In this document: positions 32,912 through 44,566 of the stretch, one piece after another | How the letters are laid out: the number at the start of each line of letters is the position of its first letter | Position numbering within the stretch: position 1 is the stretch's first letter | Source: Parietaria judaica | Lineage: Eukaryota > Streptophyta > Magnoliopsida > Rosales > Urticaceae | DNA: 64,000 nt | Direction of reading: 5' to 3' | NCBI GenBank assembly: GCA_954871525.1 | Contig: OX940865.1 | Coordinates: 9,748,606 to 9,812,605, forward strand | Program-made: the position numbers and the translations under genes | The notes under the pieces: generated by a model | What the model was told of the DNA's origin: nothing | The model's input: only the letters and a program-made list of their open reading frames with translations | Databases searched by the model: none

Positions 32912-33785
32912 ATGGACCCGTTGAATCTCATGGCTTCAGAAGCAGTGAAAGAATTCAAAGCTGCAGTGGAAAACAATCGTCTTGACGATTCCAACTACGT
33001 GACCTAGTCAGAGGCATTCAAAAGAATGCTAAGGAACGACGATCTTGGTTTCATAGCCAAGGATTTGCCGCCTTCTATGCCTGACAGAGATACAGGCTCA
33101 AAAGAAGACTGGATTAGCTATCATCATTATACAATGAAGTCCATTCATATTCACCGACTCATTATGTCATCTGTGATGCCGATCATAAGACGTGAGATCG
33201 AGAACTTGAATGCACATGATACTATCATATACCTTGAGAAAACTTATGGGGATCGGAACCCCACAAGAAGGTATCAGCTGTTGTGGAAACTGTTTAATGT
33301 GAAAATGTCTATTAACAGTACCGTTAGAGAACATTACAACAGGCTGATGAGCTATGCAGACAGACTTCAACAATCTGGGTTCTATGTCGATATAGGCATG
33401 AGAAGATTTTGCATACTCCAGTCTCTCATTCCAGAACTGCGAAAGACAGTTAACATCCTTATAGAAGGAAACTGCAACTTTGAACACCTCGTCGATTTAC
33501 TTGAAATTGGCGAAGAAAATATGAAGGCAGAAAGAAAAAGAAAATTGGAAGACATTGAAACTATGAGAAAATCCAAGATGAGTAAAGACTCACCAGACAA
33601 AGTCTCTGAGACTATCAATGTCGAACCCTCAAGCTCAGGTATAAACGTTATAACCAAAATCTTAAAGATTCATTGAATATGTAGTAATCTAGTTACTAAC
33701 ATGTGTTATTGAAATATTGTTTCTCACACAGAAGAATCTGATAAAGAGGAAGAGGAAGAGGAAGAAGAAGAAGAAGAGGAGTAGA
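32912..33785 (+). pseudogene. Copia gag, nonsense-broken, with acidic tail
   Basis: The ATG at 32912 (MDPLNLMASEAVKEF) reads 31 codons to a TAG at 33005-33007; the frame then continues to 33676 through gag-type sequence (LEKTYGDRNPTRRYQLLWKL, VREHYNRLMSYADRLQQSG, ILQSLIPELRKTV). No CCHC zinc knuckle is present. A possible intron (GT at 33639, CACACAG to 33731, 93 bp) would join the frame to EESDK plus a run of ~13 Glu and a stop at 33785. Without splicing the frame ends at 33676. The sequence from 33,786 to 34,060 matches no retrotransposon domain and looks foreign. Confidence 0.75.
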
Positions 33786-34090
33786 GACTCTGAAAACTTA
33801 CACTGTCCTGTTCGTGTGACAAGACATCCATGTTATCCGTCTTCTTTTTCATCTTAAGTTTTAGTTTCAAGTGAATAATGATTGATTTATTTATATTTAG
33901 ACTTTCCATTAAGTTTGTTTTTGGAATAATGTTTTGAATATTTTATTATCTAAGATATTAAGTTTGTTAATATTAATGTGTTGATTTATGATATGTCATA
34001 AATATTTAATTCTAAAGTGCATAATAAAACAATCTTTTAGTTCCAATATTCTGAGATTATAGACATTCTTAAACGTCTATAAATTTTGAT

Positions 34091-36676
34091 TTGTCAAAAG
34101 TGCATCACCTACATAAAGGAGGTTTCAGGTATTTCATCACCTTCACTGATGACTTCAGTCGATACGGTTATGTATACCTAATGAAACACAAATCTGAATC
34201 GCTTGAAAAGTTCAAACAGTTCAAGAATGAAGCTGAAAATCAGTTAGCAAGAAAAGTTAAAGCCATACGATCTGATCGAGGTGGCGAATACTTGAGCGAT
34301 GATTTCAAAGCTTACCTCCGTGACATGGGAATCATTTCATCACTGACCCCTCCAGGTACACCTCAACTTAATGGTGTATCTGAAAGGAGAAATCGAACCT
34401 TGTTGGACATGGTTCGATCAATGATGAATAAAACTGACTTACCTGAGTCCCTATGGGGACACGCACTTATGACAGCAGCTACCACACTGAACTGTGTGCC
34501 ATCTAAGACGGTTCCTTCAACCCCATATGAGATATGGAAAGGAAGAATACCGGATTTGCATTTCATGAGAATCTGGGGATGTGAGGCATATGTCAAGACT
34601 CTAATGTCTGACAAGCTCAGTCCCAAATCGGTTAAATGTAACTTTGTGGGATACCCAACGGAAACTCCTGGGTATTACTTCTATCAAAAACACACAGGCA
34701 AAATAATAGTTGCCAAAACCGGTGTTTTCTTAGAAGAAGATTTTCTCTCTAGAAAGTCTAGTGGGAGAAACATTGTTCTTAATGAAGAGCAAGAACCACA
34801 AGATACTCAAGAACAAGAAATGGACACAGAAGGTACTCACACATCGAGTTATGAACATCGTGATCAGATCATGGTTGATAACCAAATAGAAAACGTTATT
34901 CTAAACGAAGAAGTTGAAAATGAGATTGTCAATGAAGAACCTCAAGAAAATATAGTTCTATACGATGTGCCCATACAAGATGGAATAAATGAGCAACCAG
35001 ATTACACACTGACATCGCGAAGATCAATTAGAGAGAGTCAACCTCCTCTTAAATTGAACCTTCTTGTTTCAATAGAAGATGAAACTGTTCATGAAGACGA
35101 TGGTGAAGAACCTGAATCTTATAACGAAGCAATGTCAGGAGATGACTCAGACAAATGGCTGGAAGCCACGAACTCTGAAATGGACTCCATGTATAGCAAC
35201 GAAGTATGGGACCTCGTTGATGCTCCCAAAGGGTCCAAACCCATTGGTTGCAAATGGATCTTCAAAAGGAAGATCGACATGGATGGCAAAATACAAACTT
35301 ACAAAGGAAGATTAGTCGCTAAAGGTTATCGACAGATTCATGGTATTGACTATGATGAAACTTTCTCTCCTGTTGCCATGTTCAAGTCCATAAGAATCTT
35401 GCTAGCCATTGCAGCATTTCATGATTATGAAATCTGGCAAATGGACGTGAAAACCACGTTCTTGAATGGTGTTCTCGAAGAGGATGTGTACATGACACAA
35501 CCTGAAGGTTTCATAGACCGCAAACATCCAAATAAGGTTTGCAAATTGAAAAGATCAATTTATGGTCTTAAGCAAGCATCTCGAAGCTGGAATCGTCGTT
35601 TTGATGAATCAATTACTGATTTTGGTTTTGTTAAGAACAAAGACGATCCTTGTGTATATATCAAATCGAGTGGGAGCAAAATAGTTTTCCTAATTCTTTA
35701 TGTAGATGACATACTGATAATAGGAAACGATACATCTGAACTCCAGACCGTGAAGGAGTGGTTGAGAAAATGTTTCTCAATGAAAGACTTAGGAGAAGCC
35801 GCCTATATACTAGGCGTAAAGATTCAAAGAAATAGAAATCAAAGAATCTTATCTCTAAGCCAAGGTACATATATTGACAAAATTGTTAAAAGGTTTAAAA
35901 TGGACAAATCGGAAAAAGGTTTTACACCGATGACCCATAAGACATACTTGACCAAGAAGCAATGTCCGGTTTCTTCAGAAGAAATCAAAAGTATGGAGAA
36001 AATTCCATATGCTTCAGCTATTGGTTCAATAATGTATGCAATTATATGTACAAGACCAGATGTAGCTTTTGCCTTAAGCATGACAAGTAGATTTCAATCA
36101 AACCCTGGTTTTAACCATTGGACAGCCGTTAAGAATATCTTGCGTTATTTAAACAGAACAAAAGATAGATGTTTGACATACGGTCGTGCAAAAGAATTAA
36201 CTTTCGAATGATATTATGATGCAAGCTTCCAGACAGACAGGGATGATTTCAAATCTCAAACAGGATATGTATTCTGTGTAAATGGTGGTGCTGTTACATG
36301 GAACAGCAGTAAACAAGCTACGGTAGCTGATTCAACCACAGAATCTGAGTACATCGCTGCATCTGATGCTGCAAAAGAGGTTGTATGGATCAAGAAATTT
36401 GTTTCTGATCTTGGTGTAGTTCCTAGCATTGGTGATCCTGTGAAGCTTTTCTGTGACAACAACGGAGCCATAGCACAAGCCAAGGAACCAAGATCACACA
36501 AGACAGCAAAGCATGTACTCAGAAAGTACCATCTGATCAGAGACATTGTTGATCGGAAGGACATAGAGATGAGGAGAGTAGACACTGAAGAAAATGTAGC
36601 AGATCCGATGACAAAATCTTTATCGAAAGAAAAGCATTTTCGTCATGCGGAAAGTATTGGGATAAAGAACCCATAA
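34091..36676 (+). pseudogene. Copia pol: integrase - RT - RNase H with one in-frame TGA
   Basis: The frame 34091-36211 begins inside the integrase core (FITFTDDFSRYGYVY; second Asp in IRSDRGGEY; Glu in SERRNRTLLD); the HHCC finger is missing. Then come an acidic linker, RT (GCKWIFKRK, MDVKTTFLNG, YVDDILIIGND) and the RNase H junction. A TGA at 36209-36211 interrupts just before YYDASFQTDRDD. The same frame then continues to 36676 with the rest of RNase H (GYVFCVNGGAVTWNSSKQ, TTESEYIAASDAAKE, CDNNGAIAQAK, KHVLRKYHLIRD). Protease is absent. The 3' untranslated stretch 36,677-37,857 precedes the purine tract. Confidence 0.9.
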
Positions 36677-37848
36677 ATGTCTGTTACGATTTTATTATCT
36701 GAACCTGATTTTGGATCAGAGACAAATTTTATGTAATCATTATATTTGATTAAATTTGAAGCACATTATTATTTTCTTTAAAAGGCAAGTTTCATCATTT
36801 AAAAGTTAATATCAATATCTTATTCAAAACATTGATATCAAGCTATACAAATGTAGTTCCTAAGATGTCTTCGAGACATTCTTGAATTTCCCCAGTCAAA
36901 GAAATCATCATGAAGAAACAAAGAGGGACTATCGATGATATTCATAATTGACTGGTACATGTTGTTAAGATAAAAGGAAGGGGTCCTTGATATCTAAAGA
37001 GATATTCTTATACATGTAGGCACTAGTCGGAATGACTAGCAGTGCTGGAAGACTCGCACTCTAAATATTCTCACATGGAAACAAAACCTTGATACAAGGG
37101 GACACTGAGAAACTTAGAGATATGAAGAGACTCCAAAGTTTGAGAACATCATGAGTCCATCACTGGGTAAGTTGCATGCTTAGATTACAGCTCAACGCTT
37201 ACCGTAACTGGAAAGTCATAACAGTTGTAGTTGGGCATGTGATAAACCTTGTAGGATGGAATGACGTTTCAAGAAAACATGCATCCCCCCATCCCTTTTG
37301 GGGCTATACACTCGGGCCCTTCTGAATAGGATAAGTATAATGAAATCTGTGGCCACAGGCAAAACAAAAGAGTTTCTGTTTTGATGTTTCAATACTTATG
37401 CCTGAATCAGAAAATATTAGATCAGGCTTAACAGGTGTTCCAAACCATGACCTGTGCCACATCTAGAGATGTAAAAGGATGTCGAAGGAATCAGTCATAT
37501 ACTTTATTTTAATCGTAAAGAACCACATGGTTCACCTCGATTAATCTATAAAAGAGGATTTAAAGTTTTGTAGATTGGGGGAAGTTAAGTCTAGGTGGAG
37601 GCCACTTACTTCTTGCATACTCATATGAGTATGTGGCCAACACTACAGAATCCTACAGAGTCACACCGAACTTGCAACGGAAACGGAGTATGATGATTAA
37701 ATTACAATGAAACAAACTTCACATGTAACTTTGATGAACCAGGCATGAGTAGCTGAGAGAATGTACATCTAACCCAAGGCGGCATTCTCGAGTAATACTT
37801 TATGTGCAGTGCGTGCACGGAGATAGCCAATCCGGTGCGTTCGTGCAA

Positions 37849-37857
37849 GTGGGAGAT
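37849..37857 (+). promoter_or_regulatory. Polypurine tract of copia element
   Basis: The purine-rich AGTGGGAGAT just before TGTTGG, the expected plus-strand primer site. Confidence 0.75.
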
Positions 37858-38499
37858 TGTTGGTTATGCCCGAACCCGATATTGTATTTCTCGGGTTATC
37901 GGATATCGACCCGATAACCATAACCGACATTATGGGCCCACTCGGGCCCAAGTATTAATTATGATTCATATTAATTAATAATAGATTAATTAATCCATGA
38001 TTGGGCTTTTAGAAAGTCCATTAGGTGGGCTTTTAGAAAGCCCACTAGGTCATGACCGTAGGGTATTATAAATACCACATCATGACTCATAATTAAACAC
38101 AAGACACACCAAAGAAACCCTAGCCATCTAGAAATTCGAGCTCCCCTCCCTTGGTAGTCGAATTTTGGCTTCCTCCCCGGTTCAATCAACGGTTGATCAT
38201 CTAAACACCGACAAGGATCTAACCTATCCTCCGAGGTGTTTTCCGGTCATCTAAGACGTTCCCGAGTGACGTGGTGGACGAAATAGAGGCGCAACACTTG
38301 AGGCGCTAAATCCTAAATTCGGCAAGCTTCAGAATCAAAGGAATCGGCAGTTATTCGGTACAGTTGGCAAAAGTACCGAAGTTTGGTAACGATCTCTAAA
38401 CTGTATCTTAATTCTCGTAATTATTCTAGATCTTTATTGTTCGATGATATCCCGTGATTTCCGCCTCGGGATTGAGAAAAGTCATCGAAAAACCCAACA
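37858..38499 (+). repeat. 3' LTR of copia element
   Basis: 642 bp, same termini as the 5' LTR, ~99.4% identical by eye. Followed by TATAT, matching the bases before the 5' LTR. Confidence 0.95.
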
Positions 38500-38840
38500 T
38501 ATATTACAAAAATATTTCTAATTTGTAAATCCCACCCAATCAACGACTCAACAAAAGTGTAAATAAAAAATTATTAATTTTTTAAATAAAATATGTATAT
38601 ATACAATATATTTGTGAATATATAAAATCAATGCGATAATGTATGGTTCTAGTATATAAACCGTTTTTCGAATTAACATGTTTATCCCAACAGTTATAGT
38701 GGTGCACAACAATGTTTTGCGTGCGTGGGTTATTTATATACTTATATATATAAGTATAAATAATAGTTCTCTTTGCTTACCGACCAAAAAATTGATTGAT
38801 GGTGGAGCTGTCCTAACTGGACTCACTAATCACAGTGTTA

Positions 38841-39539
38841 GAGTGAATAACCTAATTAACTATTATATTAATTACGAGAACATATTGTATTTCATCTTCA
38901 TTTTAGGATTTTCTCAACTCATATATAGGTATCTCGTTTCTTTATATTTTTTGAGTTATTGGTTTTGTTCCTCCATCTCGAATTAGCAACTGAGGATCAA
39001 TAAAGCTGTTGTTTCTTTCGATTATCAGTTCATCCTTTGGGATTTAATCCTACAAAGCTTTTGCTAATAATCCTCTGGGAAGGCATGAATCAATCACAGG
39101 AAATTTTGCTCAATCAATTACAGTCTCTCTTGTTCCTATCAACAAATTAATATGAATAAGTTCCATCTTTTTTTTATGTACTGAAAAATAAAGGTATACC
39201 GATCCTAAAGATTAAAAATTAAGTTAGTTTTGGGGATGTTTGTGGCCAATCTAGCTAAAGTACTAAAAGTTTCACTAAAAACCCAAGTGTTTTTTTGACG
39301 ACATAAGTACCCTATTTTGATTTAGTTATGCACTTTGGTTCGCGATTTTCGAGTCATTTTTCGCTCAGAGACACTTCTCGGTAAGTTTTCTCCACTAACT
39401 GTTATCGTCTTATAATTTTTGCGATATTTCGATTCGAAAAGCAAGTCACTTTTCGAGCAAAGTTTTCAAGTGTATTTTCTCGAAAAGCAAGCTACTTTTC
39501 GGTCAAAAACGATAAGTCAACTCTGGGGAATCAGGAAGG
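38841..39539. other. Intergenic stretch, nothing recognised
   Basis: AT-rich; no domain in any frame. A phrase TTTTCGA(G/A)...AAGCAAG(T/C)(C/T)ACTTTTCG recurs near 39,432-39,500. Confidence 0.35.
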
Positions 39540-39998
39540 GCTTGTCGAAGCTTCTTGATTCATCCTCGATGTCGTCTAGTTGTCTGTGAGTTTGCATATC
39601 GGGTCCTGGGGAATCAAAGGATTTCCCGGGGATCTTCGTGAATTCGGATCTCTTTGAGGTGTGAAATAATTGTAAGTTATTCCTTCGTCAAGCTGTGATG
39701 ATGGTGTCTTGTTGGCTTCATCGGTCATGACACTTCGTCGTACTTTGCGGCTTCGTCGGCCATGACTCTTCGTCGGCTTCGTCACTTCGTCACTTTGATT
39801 CTGGGCCTCGCCAATGTCTTGGTTCGTCGGCCTCTTGGTCTTTGACTTAACCGTGTTGATTCCGGGCCTCTCGCGAATGTCTTGGTTCGTCGGTCTCTTG
39901 GTCTTTGACTTCGTCAGTGAGCTTTGACTTTCTTTTATTAGCTTTGAATTTTTCCAAAATGGGCCCAAGTTTATATGTTCCAAAAAATACATATAACA
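39540..39998. mobile_element. LTR-like repeat related to 19,280-20,814
   Basis: Shares AGGATTTCCCGGGGATC, GGGCCTC...CGCC/CGCGAATG, GTGAGCTTTGA and a terminal ATATGTTCCAAAAAATACATATAACA with the element ending at 20,814. Contains two copies of AATGTCTTGGTTCGTCGG(C/T)CTCTTGGTCTTTGACTT (about 39,814 and 39,876) and several CTTCGTCGG units. The left boundary is uncertain. Confidence 0.45.
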
Positions 39999-40368
39999 TA
40001 TTTTTATTTATAATTTAAGAAAATATTAGATTTAATTTTATTTGTTCATTCTGATTCATATATTACATTCACATTCAAATGTCTTAATCTTATAAACAAA
40101 CCGGCACTTCCAAACCAATGTCTCTAGACTTAACATTTGTTAAATTAGAGATACGCATACCCTTCAAGATTAGTAAAAGTGTTATAAATTATGAATGCAA
40201 AGATAGACAGGTATCTCTCGTGTTATAGACTTTAATTAAGCACTTGACGTAATTGGACGTCAACATTGTTTTTCCGTCTTTGCATACTATTGCGGCTAGA
40301 ACGACATTGAAATAAGCAAGCACGCCTGGTATAAGATTAGACACTTGTGCCATGATTTGAAGACAATA

Positions 40369-40644
40369 ATGTGGTGCTTTGGTATTGTGGAAAAAGCTGA
40401 GGGACTAAATGTGAAATTCCAATTTGAGAAAATAGAGGTGCCACAAATACCTCCGTATTTGTGGGATTTTGTTGCAACAAAAACCTTAAGTGATATCTCA
40501 TTTCAATGTTTAACTCTCATTCGGTATTATCTATGTTTTTTAACAAGAGGATATGAATTAAACGAAAATTTCACGGGAGGTCTATTAGCCTATTTGTGGA
40601 TGTTTCATTTCATGCGCCAAGACCCCGGCGAGTTTGTAAAATAA
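40369..40644 (+). pseudogene. Unidentified ORF fragment (~91 codons)
   Basis: The frame from ATG 40369 reads through IPPYLWDFVATKTLSDISF and LTLIRYYLCFLTRGYELNENF to a stop. The residue pattern looks protein-like, but I do not recognise a family. It sits ~270 bp before the VPS32 pseudogene and is not part of that protein's N-terminus. It could be part of a mobile element. Confidence 0.25.
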
Positions 40645-40909
40645 TCTTATTTGGAGGGATACCTTCAGTAATACCTAAATCTTGGAGGGTTACATTGTTT
40701 TAGTTTTTGGTGGTTGAAAGTTGAAAGAATGGCAAGATATATGCTAGATTTGTACGGTTTTTTTTTTTTTTTTTTTTTTTTGTGGCTGAGACAGTTTACG
40801 TTTTTTTTTTCATATTTTTTTAATTGGAATGCGGCAGATCCAGATTTTAAAACCGGATTCGGATACGAAAACCGGGTTTTGAAACTGACTTATAAGTCCC
40901 TTTCAACAG

Positions 40910-41488
40910 AAGCGATTGAATGTTTAAAGAGGAAGAGACTATATGAGCAGCAAATAGAGCAACTCGGGAATTTCCAATTGCACATCTGTGACCAAGTGAA
41001 TTTAATCATTTCAGTGGCTTGTTGAATACATCTATTTAATTTAATCGTTTTAGTAGCTTGTTGAATGCATCTTTTGTTGACGTTGACATGGATATTGCAG
41101 ATGATTATGCTTGAGGGTGCAAAAACCACCCTCAAGCATAATCGACGATGTTGATAAAACGAAGGACGAGATTAATGAGAAGATGGAAAACATGAAGCAG
41201 ATCCAAGAAGCCCTGTCGTCTCCATTTGGCACTGCTGCTGCTGCTGATTTTGATGGGGTTTTCATATATTCCTCTGTATATCACGATAGCTAAAAGATGC
41301 GCAAACTGTTGTTTTATCATATTAGGACGAACTTGAAGCAAGCTTGAGGAGCTTGAATGGGCGGAATTGTAGGAACAACTTCTGCAACCGGCAAGGACCG
41401 CTCCAGCAGCTCCGGTGCACGCTCCAGCGGGTTGGCAACCGCTGATGAAGATGAACTCGCTGCATTGCAGGCCGAGATGGGCCTTTAA
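40910..41488 (+). pseudogene. VPS32/SNF7 (ESCRT-III, CHMP4-type) pseudogene
   Basis: Three exon-like pieces with splice borders. 40910-40995 encodes IECLKRKRLYEQQIEQLGNF; 41101-41257 starts MIMLEGAK and later has IIDDVDKTKDEINEKMENMK and QIQEALSSPFG; 41326-41488 corresponds to the acidic C-terminus, which ends in the LAALQAEM-type helix in the family. ESCRT-III Snf7 polymerises on endosomal membranes. Here the N-terminal half (basic helix 1) is missing. The middle of exon 2 is deleted and replaced by an inverted copy (41103-41143). The last exon has single-base indels that shift frame and give stops. Intron positions show it is a degraded genomic duplicate, not a retrocopy. Confidence 0.9.
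41103..41143. other. 17-bp perfect inverted duplication inside VPS32 pseudogene
   Basis: GATTATGCTTGAGGGTG, spacer CAAAAAC, CACCCTCAAGCATAATC. The left arm is genuine VPS32 coding (IMLEG); the right arm replaces the exon segment that should follow and abuts IDDVDK. Confidence 0.95.
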
Positions 41489-43912
41489 GCAGGTTTGTGT
41501 TAGGTGTCAAATGATTATAGCCGTTTGGTCAATAAATTCTCTTGTGTTGTTAGTAAGGGATTGTTCTGTTTCTTTCGGGTTTTTGTTTTCTATCCGATAT
41601 ATTACCACATGCAAAGGGTCGACTCTTTTTGTTTGATGAAAAGAATTTATACGAAGTTTCTCTTGTATTTTCTGTACCTTTTTAATGCGGAATTAGTCGG
41701 ACTTTCCTTTATGGAGACACGGGACCGCAAAACCTAGAAGTATCTCGGAAAATCAACCAAGTCAGCCCCGAAAATCCACGAAGATAATCTGCGCATATTT
41801 ATATTTATTTCAGCATGAGTTATTGTTTATTCTATTTCCGTCTTTAGAATTATTTTGCCGTATTGATTTCTGGAGTGTTTCCTTTTTAGTTTATCCTCTC
41901 TGATTGTGTTTTTTATTATCTCCCTAACTGGAAAATAATTCGACAGTTTTGATAAAATTAATAGACTTTGAGCTTATTTTTGCTTAAGCTTGGCGTTGTC
42001 TCTCTTTCCCGTGTACCGTCCTGCATCTCTTTTATTGTATTTATGTGCCATAATGTTGCCTGCAGGTATCTCTCGATGGTGATCTGCATGTTCCAGATTT
42101 CTATTTTGCATTATTTTTCATGAACAGAACTTAATGTATATAGATTACTTATAATTAATACTCGTACGAAACCTTATTCTGATATTTGCAACATTTAAAT
42201 GAGTTTTTTTTTTCTTCGAAAATTCTCTTTTGTAACACTTTGTTGATGTTCTAAGAAAGGCTCGTTGTTATAGTGGTGATTATATTTGTCGTGAGCTTGA
42301 AATTCTAGCATCTTGTTGTGTGTCGTTTTTGCATTTCGAGCTAGATTATATTTGTCGTTTTTCATTTTTTCTTGGGGTTTTCAAAATTTATTATGAGTAT
42401 ATGGTCAATTCTTTAATATGATCAACTTATTATGAGTATATGATCGACTTTGTCCCACATTGAAATTGAAACTAGAGTGAGGTTGGTCTATTAATTTAGG
42501 ACAGGTCCTTGCACCATCTCAATTCATTTTAGTATTACTCAATTCATTCATACATGCGCTATTTCTGCATTGCCTTCACTGTCCTGCTTTCCAGTAGGAT
42601 GTCTGGACGGATCGGAAGATCTGTTCAGGTACGGTTCTTGATCCAGAGCACATAAACTACAAAAAGAGAGATAAAAAAATGTTATGTTTTTATTTTTTAT
42701 GATTTAAATTTTATTATTCATTTTAAGATCATTGTTGTTAGTTTCTAATAAATATGATTATTAAGGTTAATAAGGGCGTTTTTGGTAGTTTGCACATTAT
42801 AGGGAAATTGTTGTTCACATGTAAGTTGTTTTAGGGCGTTTCGGTAGTTCGTAATCACCATCTTATGCGCAAATCTTTTTCCTTCTAAACGACCATTGCG
42901 TTTATTGAGAATTTTTTTATACATTCAATAGCATTAATCAAATGAGAGGAACATGTCTATAGGTGAAGAATTTGATGAGGAAGAGGCTCTTTTTATTGCT
43001 TAGTGAAACCGAGAATTGTTCAATCTAATTGTACGTGAATGATGAAATGATATAATCTAATCCTAATTATCATAACTAATCCCTACGCTTAAGGATTCAA
43101 TTATCAATAATGCTCAATTTATATATAAAGTTGTGAGATAAATAGCAGAAATGCATCTAACTCATAGAACCCACAACTAAATGAGAAATAATTAAATACA
43201 TCTGTGAAGAATATGATTAATTGTTTTTCACAGGGGGCTTTCGGAAAAGGAGCTTTACTTGGATTTGGCTTGACAACGTACGCGCTGCTAGGCTTGAAAG
43301 TGGTAAATCCAATTTTCATAACTATATAAATCTCAATTTCTCACTGTACCCTTTGTGAATTATATCAATTTCATTAACAAAATAATGAAATACTATATCC
43401 TAATCAACCGGTCTATCAATTTCCTTATTAATTTCCTTCAAGTAAAGAAAAAAAAGGAGTAATTTGATAAATGTCCGAGAGCTTATGCCGCCCGCATATA
43501 TCACTTGTTTAAAAATAAAAAAATAAAAAAATAAAAGAAAAATAAGAAAATTACACAAAACAACAACAAAAGTATAAATCACTAAAAATCACATATGCTA
43601 AAATCTAAAAAACTTTATGAACTTTTAAATTGGAACCGGAACCGGAACAAAAGACTCGGAGCAGTTTCGTCCCAGAAATCGGGATGTTCCGAAACTTTTC
43701 AGATTTAAAAAAAATTTAGAACCAAGAAAAAACCAGAAAAGGAGAACAAATCCCAACCCCCATTTTTTACTTAATAAAAGGAAAAAAGAAAAGAAAAAGA
43801 AAAGAGTAATTTGATAAATTTTTGAGAGCTTATGCCGCTTAACATCACTTGAAAATCCAAATTCTTCTTCTTCGTGTATAATAGAATTCTCTCTTCTTCT
43901 GATCGCGATCGA
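41489..43912. other. VPS32 pseudogene 3' region and intergenic DNA
   Basis: 41,489-41,760 is probably the former 3' UTR. 42,100-43,900 is AT-rich with fragments only. One possible exon pair is annotated separately. Confidence 0.4.
42599..43302 (+). CDS. Possible two-exon fragment of a small membrane protein
   Basis: The ATG at 42599 reads MSGRIGRSVQ to a GT donor (42629). After an acceptor TTTTCACAG, a phase-0 exon at 43234-43302 reads GAFGKGALLGFGLTTYALLG LKV to another GT. The glycine-rich hydrophobic segment could span a membrane. No continuation exon was found and no family is recognised, so this may be a relic or chance. Confidence 0.22.
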
Positions 43913-44566
43913 CCGAAAATGCCGATAATACGCAAATAGAAGGGCACGACACGGGAAGTAATTTAAGCATGATTGTTAATCTCCGTGAATACATACGCGA
44001 GATAATTCTAACTCTTATTTAATAAAGTTTTTCTGCGCTTTAATCTGACTCTTAATTAATAAAGTTTTTGAGCGCTTTATGATTTTTTTCCTTGAGTCGG
44101 GACTCGAGGTTGATATATTAATATTTATCTTTTTTTTTTTGTTTGAAGACAATCAAGTGGAGGTGTCAAATGGGCCGGGGCGGGCCGGGCCGGCCCACAA
44201 CCCGTTAAGCCAACATGCTAAACGGGGCGGGGCGGGTTTTGGAAAAGCCATGAAGGCCCACCCCAGCCCATGAACCCAATTCCACAATGTCACGGGACGG
44301 GGTAGGTATTTATGCCGGGGTAAGAGCTATTCTGAATCTTCAATAAGAATGCCGGAGCTATACAAATTCTACAAGGAAAATGTAGGAGCTATTCCGGAAA
44401 TTTCACGACTTCGGCTATTTGTATAGCGTAATTGAGCACTTGGGAACAATTTTTAATATCATCAAAATTGTATGTGTGTCTATATGCATATATTTGTGTT
44501 AATCGATCACCTAAATTTGTATTGCTATTTTGTTTGTTTGCTTATGTAAACAAGTTTTCAAGGGAA

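Larger units (their letters stand above)
30214..38499 (+). mobile_element. Ty1/copia LTR retrotransposon, 8.3 kb, young but defective
   Basis: Two 642-bp LTRs (30214-30855, 37858-38499) start TGTTGG and end CCAACA, and differ at about four positions by eye. Target duplication TATAT is at 30209-30213 and 38500-38504. A primer-binding site complementary to initiator-Met tRNA follows the 5' LTR and a purine tract precedes the 3' LTR. Internal order is long GC-rich leader, gag fragment, integrase, RT, RNase H (integrase before RT is copia order). Nonsense changes in gag and before RNase H, and loss of zinc knuckle and protease, make it non-autonomous. It inserted into CLE duplication copy 1; copy 2 shows the empty site. 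Two solo LTRs of the family lie at 17,290 and 25,858. Confidence 0.95.
29312..38840 (+). repeat. Segmental duplication copy 1 (interrupted by copia element)
   Basis: 29312-30213 plus 38500-38840 corresponds, in order, to 46541-47906. Shared landmarks: AAACCGA(C/T)AGG, the TATA box and CLE gene, the TTC tract, TGCATGCACAGTTTTGACTC, ACCTCTTT(G/C)TATAT, TTCTAATTTGTAAAT(C/G)CCACCCA, GGTGGAGCTGTCCT(A/G)ACTGGA and CTCACTAATCACAGTGTTA. Noncoding parts differ by many substitutions and small indels. The 8.3-kb copia element sits inside copy 1 only. Confidence 0.9.
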
